From Nitrospirota bacterium (GTDB lineage: Bacteria > Nitrospirota > Thermodesulfovibrionia > Thermodesulfovibrionales > UBA6898), in the NCBI GenBank assembly GCA_021814065.1, contig JAKAIZ010000008.1, forward strand, positions 1 through 33,474: a DNA stretch of 33,474 nt, read 5' to 3'. Below, in pieces: positions 8,221-16,690 of the stretch. How positions within the stretch are numbered: the stretch's first letter is position 1; the number at the start of each line of letters is the position of its first letter. The notes under the pieces were generated by a model. That model was not told the origin of the DNA. It saw nothing but the letters and a program-made list of their open reading frames with translations, and ran no database searches. A program made the position numbers and the translations under genes.

Positions 8221-9501
8221 TTATTCCGTCGGTCGCCATGCGTAATCGACCAGGACACCGGGCAGGTGAGGGGCAGGAAGGATCCCGGATCCGTAATAGT
8301 CACCGGCCTCGACATCGCAGGCGCCCGCGTTGCTGAGCCAGTCAATGGAAATGTTGTTCTTTTCAGCGAAAAGATTGTAAACATAGCGTCCAGCCTTTAG
8401 GGGCCATTTAGAAATTAGGCAGTCCGTGTATCCTTCACCAGGCGGGATGTCGAGACTTGTCCCAACAACCCTGCTCTTGCACCCAAACAAGTGGGTGTTT
8501 GTCATAGTCGAAAAGGTAATACCGATTCCCACATCCTCTAACTTATTCTTAGCCCTGTTGATATAGCCGATTCTGATAATCGCGGGTTGCCCCGAAACAA
8601 AAACATTCACGGGAGTCATGTCTCTTGGGTTCAGAAATTGGACACTAGTAAAGCGAAACTGCTCTCCGCCAGAGCGGTCTTCTCGCAAATAAATCGGCTG
8701 CTCGTACAACTTCTGCACGGATGCACAATAGTACTTAACCGCCTGCTCAGTTGATCCTTGGAAGGTGATCTTCCCATCTTTTAGGAAGATAGCTCTGCTA
8801 CAAAGCGACTGGATGGCCGACATATTGTGACTCACGAAAAGCACCGTTCGTCCTTCCACTGCAACATCCCGCATCTTTCCAAGGCACTTTTGCTGAAACG
8901 CCATATCGCCCACTGCCAGTACCTCATCCACAAGCAGTATCTCGGGTTCCAGATGCGCTGCAACTGCAAAGGCGAGCCTCAGGTACATGCCGCTCGAGTA
9001 GTGTTTGACCGGAGTGTCAACAAATTTTTCCACTTCTGCAAAGGAGACTATTGCCTCAAATTTCCTCTCTATCTCGATCCGTTTCATGCCGAGTATCGCC
9101 CCATTGAGATAGACATTCTCCCGGCCCGTCAACTCGGGATGGAAACCTGTCCCGACCTCCAGGAGAGAGCCGACCCGTCCATGTATTTCCGCGTACCCGC
9201 TGGTCGGTTCGGTTATGCGCGACAATATCTTCAGGAGCGTGCTCTTTCCCGCTCCGTTCCGCCCGATAAAACCTACCACTTCTCCCTTTTCCACCTGGAA
9301 CGATACATCCTTGAGTGCCCATATCGAATCATCCAGTTCCGCCGCCCCTGAAGCCTGCCCACGCAAAATCTTGCTCGCTCGGCGAAGCGGCGACACAAAG
9401 GCTTCTGACAGCGTGTCGCGGAGGGTCCTGTAACTGTCCTGTATCCTTCCCACGTGATACAGCTTGTCTATTCTTTCAGCGCTCAGCGCGATATTACTCA
9501 T
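8221..9501 (-). CDS. wzt: ABC transporter ATPase, Wzt-type with C-terminal glycan-binding domain
   Basis: A 426-aa ATPase of the polysaccharide exporter. Seen: Walker A GRNGAGKST (80-88), signature YSSGMYLRLAFA (168 on), Walker B ILLVDEVLAVGD (188-199) and switch His in FVSHN (225). About 175 residues follow the nucleotide-binding domain and match the Wzt C-terminal beta-sandwich that recognises the finished O-chain (for example VNVFVSGQPAIIRIGYINRAKN and VGIGITFSTMTNTHLFG). In characterised systems that domain reads a terminal modification on the glycan, which fits the adjacent methyltransferase and kinase genes. It pairs with the permease upstream (9690-10553), from which it is separated by an unusually long 188-base gap. 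The symbol is given by family. Confidence 0.93.
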   Translation of the reverse strand: MSNIALSAERIDKLYHVGRIQDSYRTLRDTLSEAFVSPLRRASKILRGQASGAAELDDSIWALKDVSFQVEKGEVVGFIGRNGAGKSTLLKILSRITEPTSGYAEIHGRVGSLLEVGTGFHPELTGRENVYLNGAILGMKRIEIERKFEAIVSFAEVEKFVDTPVKHYSSGMYLRLAFAVAAHLEPEILLVDEVLAVGDMAFQQKCLGKMRDVAVEGRTVLFVSHNMSAIQSLCSRAIFLKDGKITFQGSTEQAVKYYCASVQKLYEQPIYLREDRSGGEQFRFTSVQFLNPRDMTPVNVFVSGQPAIIRIGYINRAKNKLEDVGIGITFSTMTNTHLFGCKSRVVGTSLDIPPGEGYTDCLISKWPLKAGRYVYNLFAEKNNISIDWLSNAGACDVEAGDYYGSGILPAPHLPGVLVDYAWRPTE

Positions 9502-9689
9502 GATGTCCCCCTAAAACCGGAAATGAGTGAAGGGGGGTTTCGATCGAAACCGCCTTCATGACATAGATATGAGGCCACTCGCATGCCTGTTGAAAAAGAA
9601 ACTGCGCTGAATCACAATAGATTTCCGCAGTTCCTCCCGATGAGCAGCACGTATTTGATGTCCCCGGGAAGGTCATACACGCACTCTTC
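9502..9689 (-). other. 188-base gap between wzm and wzt, no supported gene
   Basis: Exporter permease and ATPase genes usually abut. Here the gap contains coding-like pieces in two different frames (VYDLPGDIKYVLLIGRNCGNLL then stop; SAQFLFQQACEWPHIYVMKAVS) but no intact gene with a ribosome site. It may be a decayed insertion or a frameshifted remnant. The 70-codon ORF of the track (9494-9706) overlaps both flanking genes and is not convincing. No terminator hairpin is visible. Confidence 0.35.
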
Positions 9690-10553
9690 CTAGACAACAT
9701 CTGCAAAGGTCTTTTCCATACGGCGGAAATACAGGGCGCCGCTCAGCAGTATAAGCATTGATACCGCCGAGGAGGCCAAAATCGTCAGCCCGGGAGCGGT
9801 GTTTGTCCCAAGCAGTGCCCAGCGAAATCCCTCGACGACTCCCACCATGGGGTTTATTCCGTAAAGGGTGCGCCACGGCTCGGAGAGGAGGCTGCTCGGA
9901 TATGCAATGGGGGTTGCAAACATCCAGAACTGCGCAAGGAAAGGGATGAGGTACTGCACGTCGCGGAACTGGACATTCATTGCGGAGAGCCAGAGAGCAA
10001 CCCCCAGCGCGATGACAAATGACAGTCCCAGCAGAAAAGGCAGCCAGATTACGTTGCCCGTGGGTGTGAGGTGGTAATATTTCATCATGCCGAGCAGAAC
10101 TGCGAACGAAAGTGCAAAATCTACGACTCCCGCCAGCACTGACGCAAGTGGGATGGAAAGCCGGGGAAAGTAGACCTTCTTAATAAGATTGGAACTGCTT
10201 ACCAGGCTGTTCGATGCCTTGGTCATCCCATTCGAAAAAAAGGTCCAGGGGACAAGGGCCGCGTAACTGAAAATGGGATATGGCATACCGTCCGACGGAA
10301 TCCCGGCCAGTCTGCCGAAAAAAATGCTGAAGACCACCATGGTGAAAAAAGGCTGGATAATGGCCCAGGCAGCCCCGAGCACAGTCTGCTTGTAACGCAC
10401 TTTGATATCGCGCCAGACAAGAAAGTATATCAGTTCGCGATATGCCCATAATTCGCGGAGTTTTAGGGAAACCCACCCCCGTGACGGTTCGATGCGAACG
10501 GTCGGCTCGTTCAGGAGGCTTAATGGGTCGGACGCAAGTTCCTTATGTGCCAT
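9690..10553 (-). CDS. wzm: ABC transporter permease, Wzm/TagG-type
   Basis: An ABC-2 family inner-membrane permease for polysaccharide export, 287 aa. It begins with a cytoplasmic segment containing LRELWAYRELIYFLVWRDIKVRYKQTVLGAAWAIIQPF, the hallmark start of this family. About six hydrophobic segments follow (MVVFSIFFGRLAG, YAALVPWTFF, SVLAGVVDFALSFAVLLGM, VIWLPFLLGLSFVIALGVALW, FLAQFWMFATPIAYP and LTILASSAVSMLILLSGALYF). The track start at 10574 is a TTG that overlaps the SDR stop; the ATG at 10553 has AAGGAG about ten bases upstream and is preferred. With wzt it forms the exporter that moves the undecaprenyl-linked glycan across the inner membrane. No Wzx/Wzy pair is in the window, so ABC-dependent export is the likely route. 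Confidence 0.92.
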   Translation of the reverse strand: MAHKELASDPLSLLNEPTVRIEPSRGWVSLKLRELWAYRELIYFLVWRDIKVRYKQTVLGAAWAIIQPFFTMVVFSIFFGRLAGIPSDGMPYPIFSYAALVPWTFFSNGMTKASNSLVSSSNLIKKVYFPRLSIPLASVLAGVVDFALSFAVLLGMMKYYHLTPTGNVIWLPFLLGLSFVIALGVALWLSAMNVQFRDVQYLIPFLAQFWMFATPIAYPSSLLSEPWRTLYGINPMVGVVEGFRWALLGTNTAPGLTILASSAVSMLILLSGALYFRRMEKTFADVV

Positions 10554-10570
10554 GGATTGTGTTCTCCTTT

Positions 10571-11296
10571 TCAATATTTCGCCAAGGGTCTTATCTGCAT
10601 GTCAGTGACCTCAGCACTCCTCGGAAGAGACAGCGCGTTGACGATTACTGCTGCGACATCCTCGGGCTGCATAAGTAGTTCGGGAACGTAAGTTTTTCCT
10701 TCCATCTCATGAACCAGGGCCTGCATTGGTGTGGCCGTCCTGCCGGGATAGATGCTCAGGACGCGTATGCCTTCGGCATTGACTTCCTCCCTCAGGCTGT
10801 CGGCCACGGCCTTAAGCGCATGTTTGGTTGCTGCATACTGGCCTACTCCTCCCCTCGCTCTGAGCCCTGCGCTTGAATTGACAAATACTATTTGTCCCTT
10901 TCGCGATCTGATCATGGGCAACAGTGCCTGGGTAAGCAGATACGGGGCCCTCACATTCGTTCTGTATTGCAGGTCGAACTGCTCGACGGACGACTCCGCG
11001 ATCTTGCCCATCGAGTACGTTCCAGCGCTATGAACCAGAATGTCGATATTACCGAAATCCTTCCGCAGGGCGGCTGCCAATGCCTGGATATCAGCGTCGA
11101 CTGTGAGGTCGGTCCGGTACGTTTTCACGGACACGGCGTTTCGTCCGATGTCCTTTGCGGCCGCCTCGAGGGATCCCGGATTGCGTCCTATCAGACAAAC
11201 GGAGGCGCCTTCCATTGCGAGAGATAGGGAAATGGCCCTGCCGATGCCGGCGCTCGCCCCCGTTATTACAGCAACGTTTCCCTTAAGCTTCGGCAC
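10571..11296 (-). CDS. Short-chain dehydrogenase/reductase
   Basis: A classical SDR of 241 aa. Seen: nucleotide-binding TGASAGIG (residues 12-19), the catalytic serine in IVFVNSSAG, and the catalytic YAATK (Y-x3-K, about 155-159). The length is normal for the family. It lies in the CDP-sugar part of the operon between the aminopeptidase (6 bases upstream) and wzm, so it may reduce a keto-sugar nucleotide, for example the C4 keto group after C-methylation. Fatty-acid or general alcohol reduction cannot be excluded from sequence. Confidence 0.85.
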   Translation of the reverse strand: MPKLKGNVAVITGASAGIGRAISLSLAMEGASVCLIGRNPGSLEAAAKDIGRNAVSVKTYRTDLTVDADIQALAAALRKDFGNIDILVHSAGTYSMGKIAESSVEQFDLQYRTNVRAPYLLTQALLPMIRSRKGQIVFVNSSAGLRARGGVGQYAATKHALKAVADSLREEVNAEGIRVLSIYPGRTATPMQALVHEMEGKTYVPELLMQPEDVAAVIVNALSLPRSAEVTDMQIRPLAKY

Positions 11297-11302
11297 AGGC
11301 CC

Positions 11303-12691
11303 CTATTCCCCGCACTCCCTCAGTAATCCGTGTTGCTTCAGCAGGTCCGCCGCTTCCTTGATCGCACTAAACCTGATGCCGGATCTGTCGGATATATCTA
11401 GCAATGTATTGCTGCCGTCCGAGAGATTGAGGACCCAGAGCATCGCAATTTCTCTCGACTTTCCCTCTTTTTGACCGCCTGTAGCCTGGTAGAGTCCCCT
11501 CCTGCCCAGCTGCGGCTCACACTTGGGATTCTGATTCAGATACCGGCTATTGTTTTCGAGGACGCTAAGGACCTCCAAGTATTTCGCCAATGACCCTTCG
11601 AGGTATTCGGGCCGCACAAGATCCAGATTGTCGGCGGAGGTATGGTATTCCGGATAACGGCCATGTGGAGTTCTCATAAGGCAGCCGACAGGGAGATTGA
11701 ACCCGGGAGAGCAATATTGCCGTTCGTCATATCCGAACGGCATGAAATCAGTCACTTCGTAAGCCTCTCCCGAATTTTTCAAAACATTGATGACTGCCCT
11801 GTCGATTTCCGCACTGCCGCGACGGCTTTTTTTATAGGTAAATCTCCCGAAATCTCCGAGACATGCGGCAACAAGACCGTGCTCGAATTTTGAAACCTCT
11901 CGCTCGTTCAGGGAGAGCCAGGTTATCGAACCTATCGTTCCGGGGACAAAGAGAAACCGATAAGAATATTTCAGACTCATCCGGCTTAGGGCTTTCGCAA
12001 GAAAAACCGCAATGGCCACTCCTGACAGATTGTCATTGCACAGGGAAGGATGACAGATATGGGCGGATATTAATATTTCCTTGTCCGTCTCTCCCTGGAC
12101 ACGATACTCCCCATAAGTCAGGGAGCCCGGCTCAAGCGTAGAATCGATGAGGACTTCGTACTCATCCTCCCTGAGTTGCAGGTACTGCGCGTGGCTCATG
12201 CAGAAACCCCAGTTTTCTGAGTAATAGGAAGTCCTGTAGGGGATCCAGTCAGGGCGTTCCGGGAGCGTAAAGAGATGTTCTTTCAACTCCGATAGTGAAA
12301 CCTTTTTTCTGACTGGGATGCTGTAGTTAAGGACATGCAGATTGTTTTTCCTGAAATCAATTATCTTTTCACCCTCTGAATTCTTCACAAAGGCGTCCCG
12401 GATATTCCACTCCTTCGGCACAAACCAGTCGAACACCTTGGTCCCGGTCGGGACCTCATGGACCTCAAGCGGGATATGTTCCTTCATAATGCGTAATGTC
12501 TCGCGGACCCCATTGCCGGTTATGCTCCGGCATATGGGATACAACTCGGTCATCAATCCGTACATCTCGTTGCCGGTGCCTGTTTCTTCGCCCTTCATAA
12601 AATCCCTTGACGCAGGTCCCGTGGTCATCGCGTTGGGTAATTTATCGAGGGAATTTTTGTTGTCAGGCATACTATTGCGAGTTCTTTCCAT
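11303..12691 (-). CDS. DUF4910/DUF2172-type zinc aminopeptidase with C-terminal winged helix
   Basis: A 462-aa protein of the family annotated DUF4910/DUF2172 plus HTH_47, an M28-like metallopeptidase fold. Likely zinc ligands are visible in SAHICHPSLCNDNLSG, near LGDFGRF, in YDERQYCSPG and in EYHTSADNLD. The C-terminal 80 residues (GKSREIAMLWVLNLSDGSNTLLDISDRSGIRFSAIKEAADLLKQHGLL) look like a winged helix. Its start ATG overlaps the RmlC-like stop by one base (TAATG), so the two are translationally coupled. Members recur beside rfbF, C-methyltransferase and RmlC-like genes, yet their substrate is not established; an amide on a sugar or a role in attaching an amino acid to the sugar are possibilities only. 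A later start at MPDNKN (residue 8) is possible. Confidence 0.8.
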   Translation of the reverse strand: MERTRNSMPDNKNSLDKLPNAMTTGPASRDFMKGEETGTGNEMYGLMTELYPICRSITGNGVRETLRIMKEHIPLEVHEVPTGTKVFDWFVPKEWNIRDAFVKNSEGEKIIDFRKNNLHVLNYSIPVRKKVSLSELKEHLFTLPERPDWIPYRTSYYSENWGFCMSHAQYLQLREDEYEVLIDSTLEPGSLTYGEYRVQGETDKEILISAHICHPSLCNDNLSGVAIAVFLAKALSRMSLKYSYRFLFVPGTIGSITWLSLNEREVSKFEHGLVAACLGDFGRFTYKKSRRGSAEIDRAVINVLKNSGEAYEVTDFMPFGYDERQYCSPGFNLPVGCLMRTPHGRYPEYHTSADNLDLVRPEYLEGSLAKYLEVLSVLENNSRYLNQNPKCEPQLGRRGLYQATGGQKEGKSREIAMLWVLNLSDGSNTLLDISDRSGIRFSAIKEAADLLKQHGLLRECGE

Positions 12692-13221
12692 TAAAGTACA
12701 AAATCGCGATATCCACTGTCTTTCTCTGAAATTATCCGCACCTCTGCAGGCCAGTGGACGGCAAATGCGGGATCATTCCACCTGACTCCTTTCGCGTATC
12801 CGGGCTCATAGAACTCGGACATCTGGTAGAAGACTTCAGTGTTATCGGTGAGCGTCAGAAATCCATGGGCAAAGCCTGCCGGAATATAGAACATTCTTCC
12901 GTTTTCAGGAGTCAGTTCCGCCGATATCCATCGTCTGAAGCTATCCGATCCTGCCCTGAGATCTATGATCACGTCATAAATGGCGCCCCTTGTGCACCTG
13001 ACCAGTTTAGCCTCTTCATAAGGGGCAGCCTGAAAATGCATCCCCCGGAGAACGCCCTTCTTAGCGTTGAACGATGTGTTGCACTGGACGAACGCCGTAT
13101 TGAGTCCGTGCGCATTGAACTCCCGGCTGCAATATGTCCGGGCAAAAAAACCGCGTTCGTCCTCAACCCGTTCCTGTTCGATAAGGTACGCGCCCTTCAG
13201 TCCCGTCTCTTTGAATATCAC
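12691..13221 (-). CDS. dTDP-4-dehydrorhamnose 3,5-epimerase-like (RmlC family)
   Basis: A cupin-fold NDP-4-keto-sugar epimerase, 176 aa. Family motifs are clear: ERVEDERGFFARTYC, FVQCNTSFNAKKGVLRGMHFQ (with the catalytic His in GMHFQ), AIYDVIIDLR and YIPAGFAHGFLTL. I start it at a GTG (13221) whose last bases overlap the stop of the methyltransferase (GTGA), with AAAGG about seven bases upstream; the track start at 13269 would overlap that gene by 52 bases. The neighbours (rfbF and a sugar C-methyltransferase) suggest it acts on a CDP-linked 4-keto sugar rather than in dTDP-rhamnose synthesis, because rmlA, rmlB and rmlD are absent here. Confidence 0.88.
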   Translation of the reverse strand: MIFKETGLKGAYLIEQERVEDERGFFARTYCSREFNAHGLNTAFVQCNTSFNAKKGVLRGMHFQAAPYEEAKLVRCTRGAIYDVIIDLRAGSDSFRRWISAELTPENGRMFYIPAGFAHGFLTLTDNTEVFYQMSEFYEPGYAKGVRWNDPAFAVHWPAEVRIISEKDSGYRDFVL

Positions 13222-14456
13222 GGGTACACCTTTACTTCCGGGACAAATACCACGAACCGGCCGCCCCACGAGCGGACGTATGACATCTGCTCCATAATCT
13301 CTTCCCTTAGGTTCCAGGGGAGAATAACCAGGTAGTCGGGCCTTGTCTCCCTGACCCTGTCGGGACCGTAAATCGGGATATGGACACCCGGCAAATAATG
13401 TCCCTGTTTATGAGGACTCCTGTCGACGGTATAATCGATGAAATCGGAGCGTATGCCGCAATAATTGAGAAGGGTGTTGCCCTTGGCCGGCGCGCCGTAG
13501 CCCGCCACCGATTTTCCGCTTCGCTTTGCCTCGATGAGGAACGTCAGGATCTTTCTCTTGGTCTCCTTCACGCGTTCGGAGAACGAAAAGTAGTGTTCCA
13601 TTCTACTGAAACCGGCGGCCTCCTCTCGCCCCCTCAGGTCAATCACGCGCCGCCCGACCGGCTTGGAAGCGTCCTCGGCATGCCGCACAAATATCCGCAA
13701 GGACCCACCGTGCGTCGGAAGCTCTTCCACATCAAAAAGGGTAAGGCCATGACCGGAAAACATTTTCTCCACGGTCAGAAGCGAGAAATAGGAAAAATGC
13801 TCGTGGTAGATGGTATCGAACTGGGTCTCATCCATAAGGCGCATCAGATGAGGGAACTCCATGGTAATGATTCCGCCGGGCTTCAGAACGATCTTCATCC
13901 CTTTTATGAAATCATTCACGTCCGGCACATGCGCCAACACATTGTTCCCTATCAGAAGGTCGGCATAGGTGCCCGCGGCGGACAATTCCTCTGCGGTTTT
14001 GCTTCCGAAGAATTTGACCAGCGTGGGGATACCCGCGTCCCGGGCTGCCTTTGCGACATTCCCTGCGGGTTCGATCCCCAAGATCGGAATGCCACTTTCC
14101 TTGAAATACCGGAGGAGATAGCCGTCATTGCTGGCAATCTCTATGATGCTGCTACGCGAGTCGAAGCCGAACCGATCAATCATCATGCGGGTGTATTCCT
14201 GCGCGTGCCTCAGCCACGATTCGGAGTAAGACGAAAAATATGCATAGTCGCTGAATATTGCCTCCGCTGACTGCCATACGGGAAGCTGGACTAAAAGACA
14301 GGTATCGCATACATAGACATGCAGCGGATAGAACGGTTCCATTTTCTCCAGCTGGTCGGCGGTGAGATACGAATTTGCCAGAGGAGACGCACCGAGGTCT
14401 GCAAAGGTATGGTGAAGAGGGGTGCCGCAGAAACGGCAGGTGCTTCCGGTCTTCAT
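13218..14456 (-). CDS. Sugar C-methyltransferase (TylCIII/NovU-like)
   Basis: A 412-aa SAM-dependent C-methyltransferase of the type that makes branched deoxysugars. Order: an N-terminal zinc-binding motif (STCRFCGTPLHHTFADLGASPLANSY and CDTCLLVQLP), a Rossmann SAM domain (SSIIEIASNDGYLLRYFKESGIPILGIEPA, motif I), DLLIGNNVLAHVPD, TIYHEHFSYFS, and the C-terminal methyltransferase-associated domain (SGKSVAGYGAPAKGNTLLNYC and DRSPHKQGHYLPG). The ATG at 14456 overlaps the stop of the preceding epimerase as ATGA and is preferred to the track start 33 bases upstream. Characterised relatives methylate C3 of 4-keto sugar nucleotides. With rfbF upstream the substrate is probably CDP-linked (inference). 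Confidence 0.9.
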   Translation of the reverse strand: MKTGSTCRFCGTPLHHTFADLGASPLANSYLTADQLEKMEPFYPLHVYVCDTCLLVQLPVWQSAEAIFSDYAYFSSYSESWLRHAQEYTRMMIDRFGFDSRSSIIEIASNDGYLLRYFKESGIPILGIEPAGNVAKAARDAGIPTLVKFFGSKTAEELSAAGTYADLLIGNNVLAHVPDVNDFIKGMKIVLKPGGIITMEFPHLMRLMDETQFDTIYHEHFSYFSLLTVEKMFSGHGLTLFDVEELPTHGGSLRIFVRHAEDASKPVGRRVIDLRGREEAAGFSRMEHYFSFSERVKETKRKILTFLIEAKRSGKSVAGYGAPAKGNTLLNYCGIRSDFIDYTVDRSPHKQGHYLPGVHIPIYGPDRVRETRPDYLVILPWNLREEIMEQMSYVRSWGGRFVVFVPEVKVYP

Positions 14457-15523
14457 CTTGTTTGCACCCGCGGTAATTCTTCCGTCCACCCGAGTATTTC
14501 ATTCAATATATTGCGACTCCTCAATGAGGTGAGGACCTTCAACCTCATAAATCTCGATTCACGGAAATTTTCATTGCTGAATTCCATAGTCTCCAGGCCC
14601 TGTTTCAGTTCCTTCACGGTGTCAGCCAGGCCGACCTCAGGCTGGTGTTCCGGGGCCAGTTTCTTAAAGAGGTCGAAGCACACCTTATAAGATCGTTTAT
14701 CAGGCTGCGCATCTTTGTTGATCGAGATGTCTACGCCAGGAATAACCTGTGCAACGGCTTCCGCAAGGTCTTTCACCTGGTAATTCCACCTATCACTGCC
14801 GACGTTCACCGCGAGGAAGTCTCCTCCGCAGGCCCTGTCCCTTAGTATGGCCCATTCAATCGCCCGTGCCATGTCTTTCACGTTTATCAGCGGCCTCCAG
14901 GGGGTCCCGTCGCTCAGGATCGTGATCTTTCCCGAGGCTACGGCCCCCGCCACAAAATCATTCAATACCAGGTCAAGCCTTAGTCTGTCGCTCATACCGC
15001 AGGCGGTAGAAAATCTCAGACTCGTCACCTTGAACTCATCATCGGCGAGTTTCTCAAGATCTTTTTCGGTAAGTACCTTTGACTTTGCATATGCGGTCAG
15101 CGGGTTAAGGGGCGAGGTTTCGCGCCTGGCGCCGTCCTCGGCATACCCGTACATGCTGCAGCTCGAGGCATATACAAACGATAGCACTCCGGCATCCTTC
15201 GCTTTTTGGGCAAGGACGACACTCGCGCGGTAATTGATATCATAGGTGACCTGTTCAAAGGTATTGCCCATCGGATCGTTTGATATTGCGGCAAGGTGCA
15301 CTATGGAATCCACGCCCCGGAGGAGGTCGGGGTCAACGTTTCTGATGTCGGCGAAATATTGCATATCCACCCTGCATTCAGGGAAGATGCCATTGCCGGT
15401 CAAGCAGTTTGCAAAATACCCGATATCAAGACCGATCAACGTCGCGTAGGGAAGGGACTTGCGCAAGTGCTTTACGACGCAGGGTCCTATATAGCCCATG
15501 TTGCCCGTGATCAATATCTTCAT
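14453..15523 (-). CDS. NAD-dependent NDP-sugar epimerase/dehydratase
   Basis: An extended-SDR sugar-nucleotide enzyme of 356 aa. Seen: GNMGYIG (NAD-binding GxxGxxG at the N-terminus), VHLAAISNDPMGN, catalytic SSCSMYG and YAKSK (Y-x3-K), and DGTPWRPLINVKDMARAI, typical of the epimerase fold. The start at 15523 has GAAGGAG seven bases upstream. It lacks the GHTGFKGSW-type N-terminus of RfbG, so it is not an obvious CDP-glucose 4,6-dehydratase, although it is the only extended SDR in the cassette and could supply that step. It lies between the FAD oxidoreductase and the C-methyltransferase. Confidence 0.87.
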   Translation of the reverse strand: MKILITGNMGYIGPCVVKHLRKSLPYATLIGLDIGYFANCLTGNGIFPECRVDMQYFADIRNVDPDLLRGVDSIVHLAAISNDPMGNTFEQVTYDINYRASVVLAQKAKDAGVLSFVYASSCSMYGYAEDGARRETSPLNPLTAYAKSKVLTEKDLEKLADDEFKVTSLRFSTACGMSDRLRLDLVLNDFVAGAVASGKITILSDGTPWRPLINVKDMARAIEWAILRDRACGGDFLAVNVGSDRWNYQVKDLAEAVAQVIPGVDISINKDAQPDKRSYKVCFDLFKKLAPEHQPEVGLADTVKELKQGLETMEFSNENFRESRFMRLKVLTSLRSRNILNEILGWTEELPRVQTR

Positions 15524-15572
15524 GTAATTCTCCTTCACACGAGTTAATAAAAATGCAGCGTGGATGCAGCCT

Positions 15573-16679
15573 TTACTGTGACGTAACGCCGTTCAGCATC
15601 CTCTTTACACGCCTCGCAATCGCCGGCGCTGCTGTAAGTCCTGGTGATTCTATCCCGATAAGGTTGACAAAGCCGGGCAAATCTTCACTGATGATGAAGT
15701 CCCGGAACCCTTCCCCCGGACCCTGAAGCTTCGGTCTTATGCCCGACATGTCCGGGACAATGTCTTCCCTTTTGATGAAAGGAAGAAACCTGACTGCGGC
15801 TTCATAAAATCGCTCGCCTTTTGCTGCCTGAACACGATAGTCTTCTGTCCTGTCGATGTATGTGGTATCGGGCCCCAGCTTCATGCGGCCATTTAAATCG
15901 AGCGTCAGATGGACACCCAGCCCGACATGGTCCTTCTCGGGGACCGGGTAGATCAGGCGATTGACCGTTCCCTTTTTTACGTTGCTGATGCTGAAGTAAT
16001 CGCCCTTGCAGTAATGAAGCGTGTATTCGCTCCCGATCATCCCGGCAACAGCATCTGAATGCAATCCCGCAGCATTCACCACCTTCTCAGTGGTAAATTC
16101 AAAATACTCATCGGCGTTGTTTCGCGTGGTGATCCTGTACCCTCCAGAGTCTTTCTCTATTGCGGACACCTGAGTTGAGTAGGCTATTTCAGTCCCCCTC
16201 ATTCTGGCAGAGTGAAGGTAATAATCCATGAGCGAATGGACATCGAGAATGCCCGTATCAGCGGAGTGGAGAGCGCCGGCCGCCTTTATGTTGGGTTCTA
16301 TCCCTTTGATCTCTGCCGCATCCAGGAGGGAAACGGATTCAACGCCATTCCTTATCGCATTCTGCATCAGCCGGCCGACCTCATCCATTTCGCGTTCGGT
16401 CGTTGCGATAATGAGTTTGCCGAGCTTCCGGTAGGGGATCTTGTTCTTCGCGCACGTTTCATAGAGCAACTCCCTGCCCTCGACGCACAACGTTGCCTTT
16501 AATGAGCCGGCAGGATAGTAGATGCCGGCATGGACCACTTCGCTGTTTCGCGAGCTGATTCCCATTCCGTGAGACCCGTCTTTCTCGAGGATATAGACGT
16601 CCTTTTTGCCGTCGGCGATCTCCGAGGCGACAGCCAGGCCGATTATTCCCGCCCCTATTATCGTGACATCAGCGTCCAT
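15573..16679 (-). CDS. FAD-dependent oxidoreductase (LhgO/DAO family)
   Basis: A 368-aa DAO-superfamily flavoprotein. The N-terminal dinucleotide fold (VTIIGAGIIGLAVASEIA, then YILEKD), SSRNSEVVHAGIYYPAGSLKATLCVEGRELL, VVNAAGLHSDAVA and the C-terminal SGIRPKLQGPGEGFRDFIISED and NLIGIESPGLTAAPAIA closely resemble L-2-hydroxyglutarate dehydrogenase/oxidase. It is 11 bases downstream of rfbF, so the operon context argues for oxidation of a hydroxy acid or a sugar intermediate. Homologues occur both in central metabolism and in sugar clusters; the substrate is not readable from sequence. Confidence 0.83.
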   Translation of the reverse strand: MDADVTIIGAGIIGLAVASEIADGKKDVYILEKDGSHGMGISSRNSEVVHAGIYYPAGSLKATLCVEGRELLYETCAKNKIPYRKLGKLIIATTEREMDEVGRLMQNAIRNGVESVSLLDAAEIKGIEPNIKAAGALHSADTGILDVHSLMDYYLHSARMRGTEIAYSTQVSAIEKDSGGYRITTRNNADEYFEFTTEKVVNAAGLHSDAVAGMIGSEYTLHYCKGDYFSISNVKKGTVNRLIYPVPEKDHVGLGVHLTLDLNGRMKLGPDTTYIDRTEDYRVQAAKGERFYEAAVRFLPFIKREDIVPDMSGIRPKLQGPGEGFRDFIISEDLPGFVNLIGIESPGLTAAPAIARRVKRMLNGVTSQ

Positions 16680-16690
16680 TCAAGATACTC

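Noticed and set aside
9494-9706. 70-codon minus-strand ORF in the wzm-wzt gap
   Set aside because: It overlaps the ends of both neighbours, has no clear ribosome site and no recognisable sequence, so I record the gap rather than a gene.
13380-14270. 296-codon plus-strand ORF
   Set aside because: Antisense shadow of the C-methyltransferase, whose zinc and SAM motifs are unambiguous.
14453-15523. CDP-glucose 4,6-dehydratase (rfbG)
   Set aside because: The N-terminus GNMGYIG and overall motifs fit a general NAD epimerase rather than the RfbG GHTGFKGSW pattern, so I did not assign the symbol.
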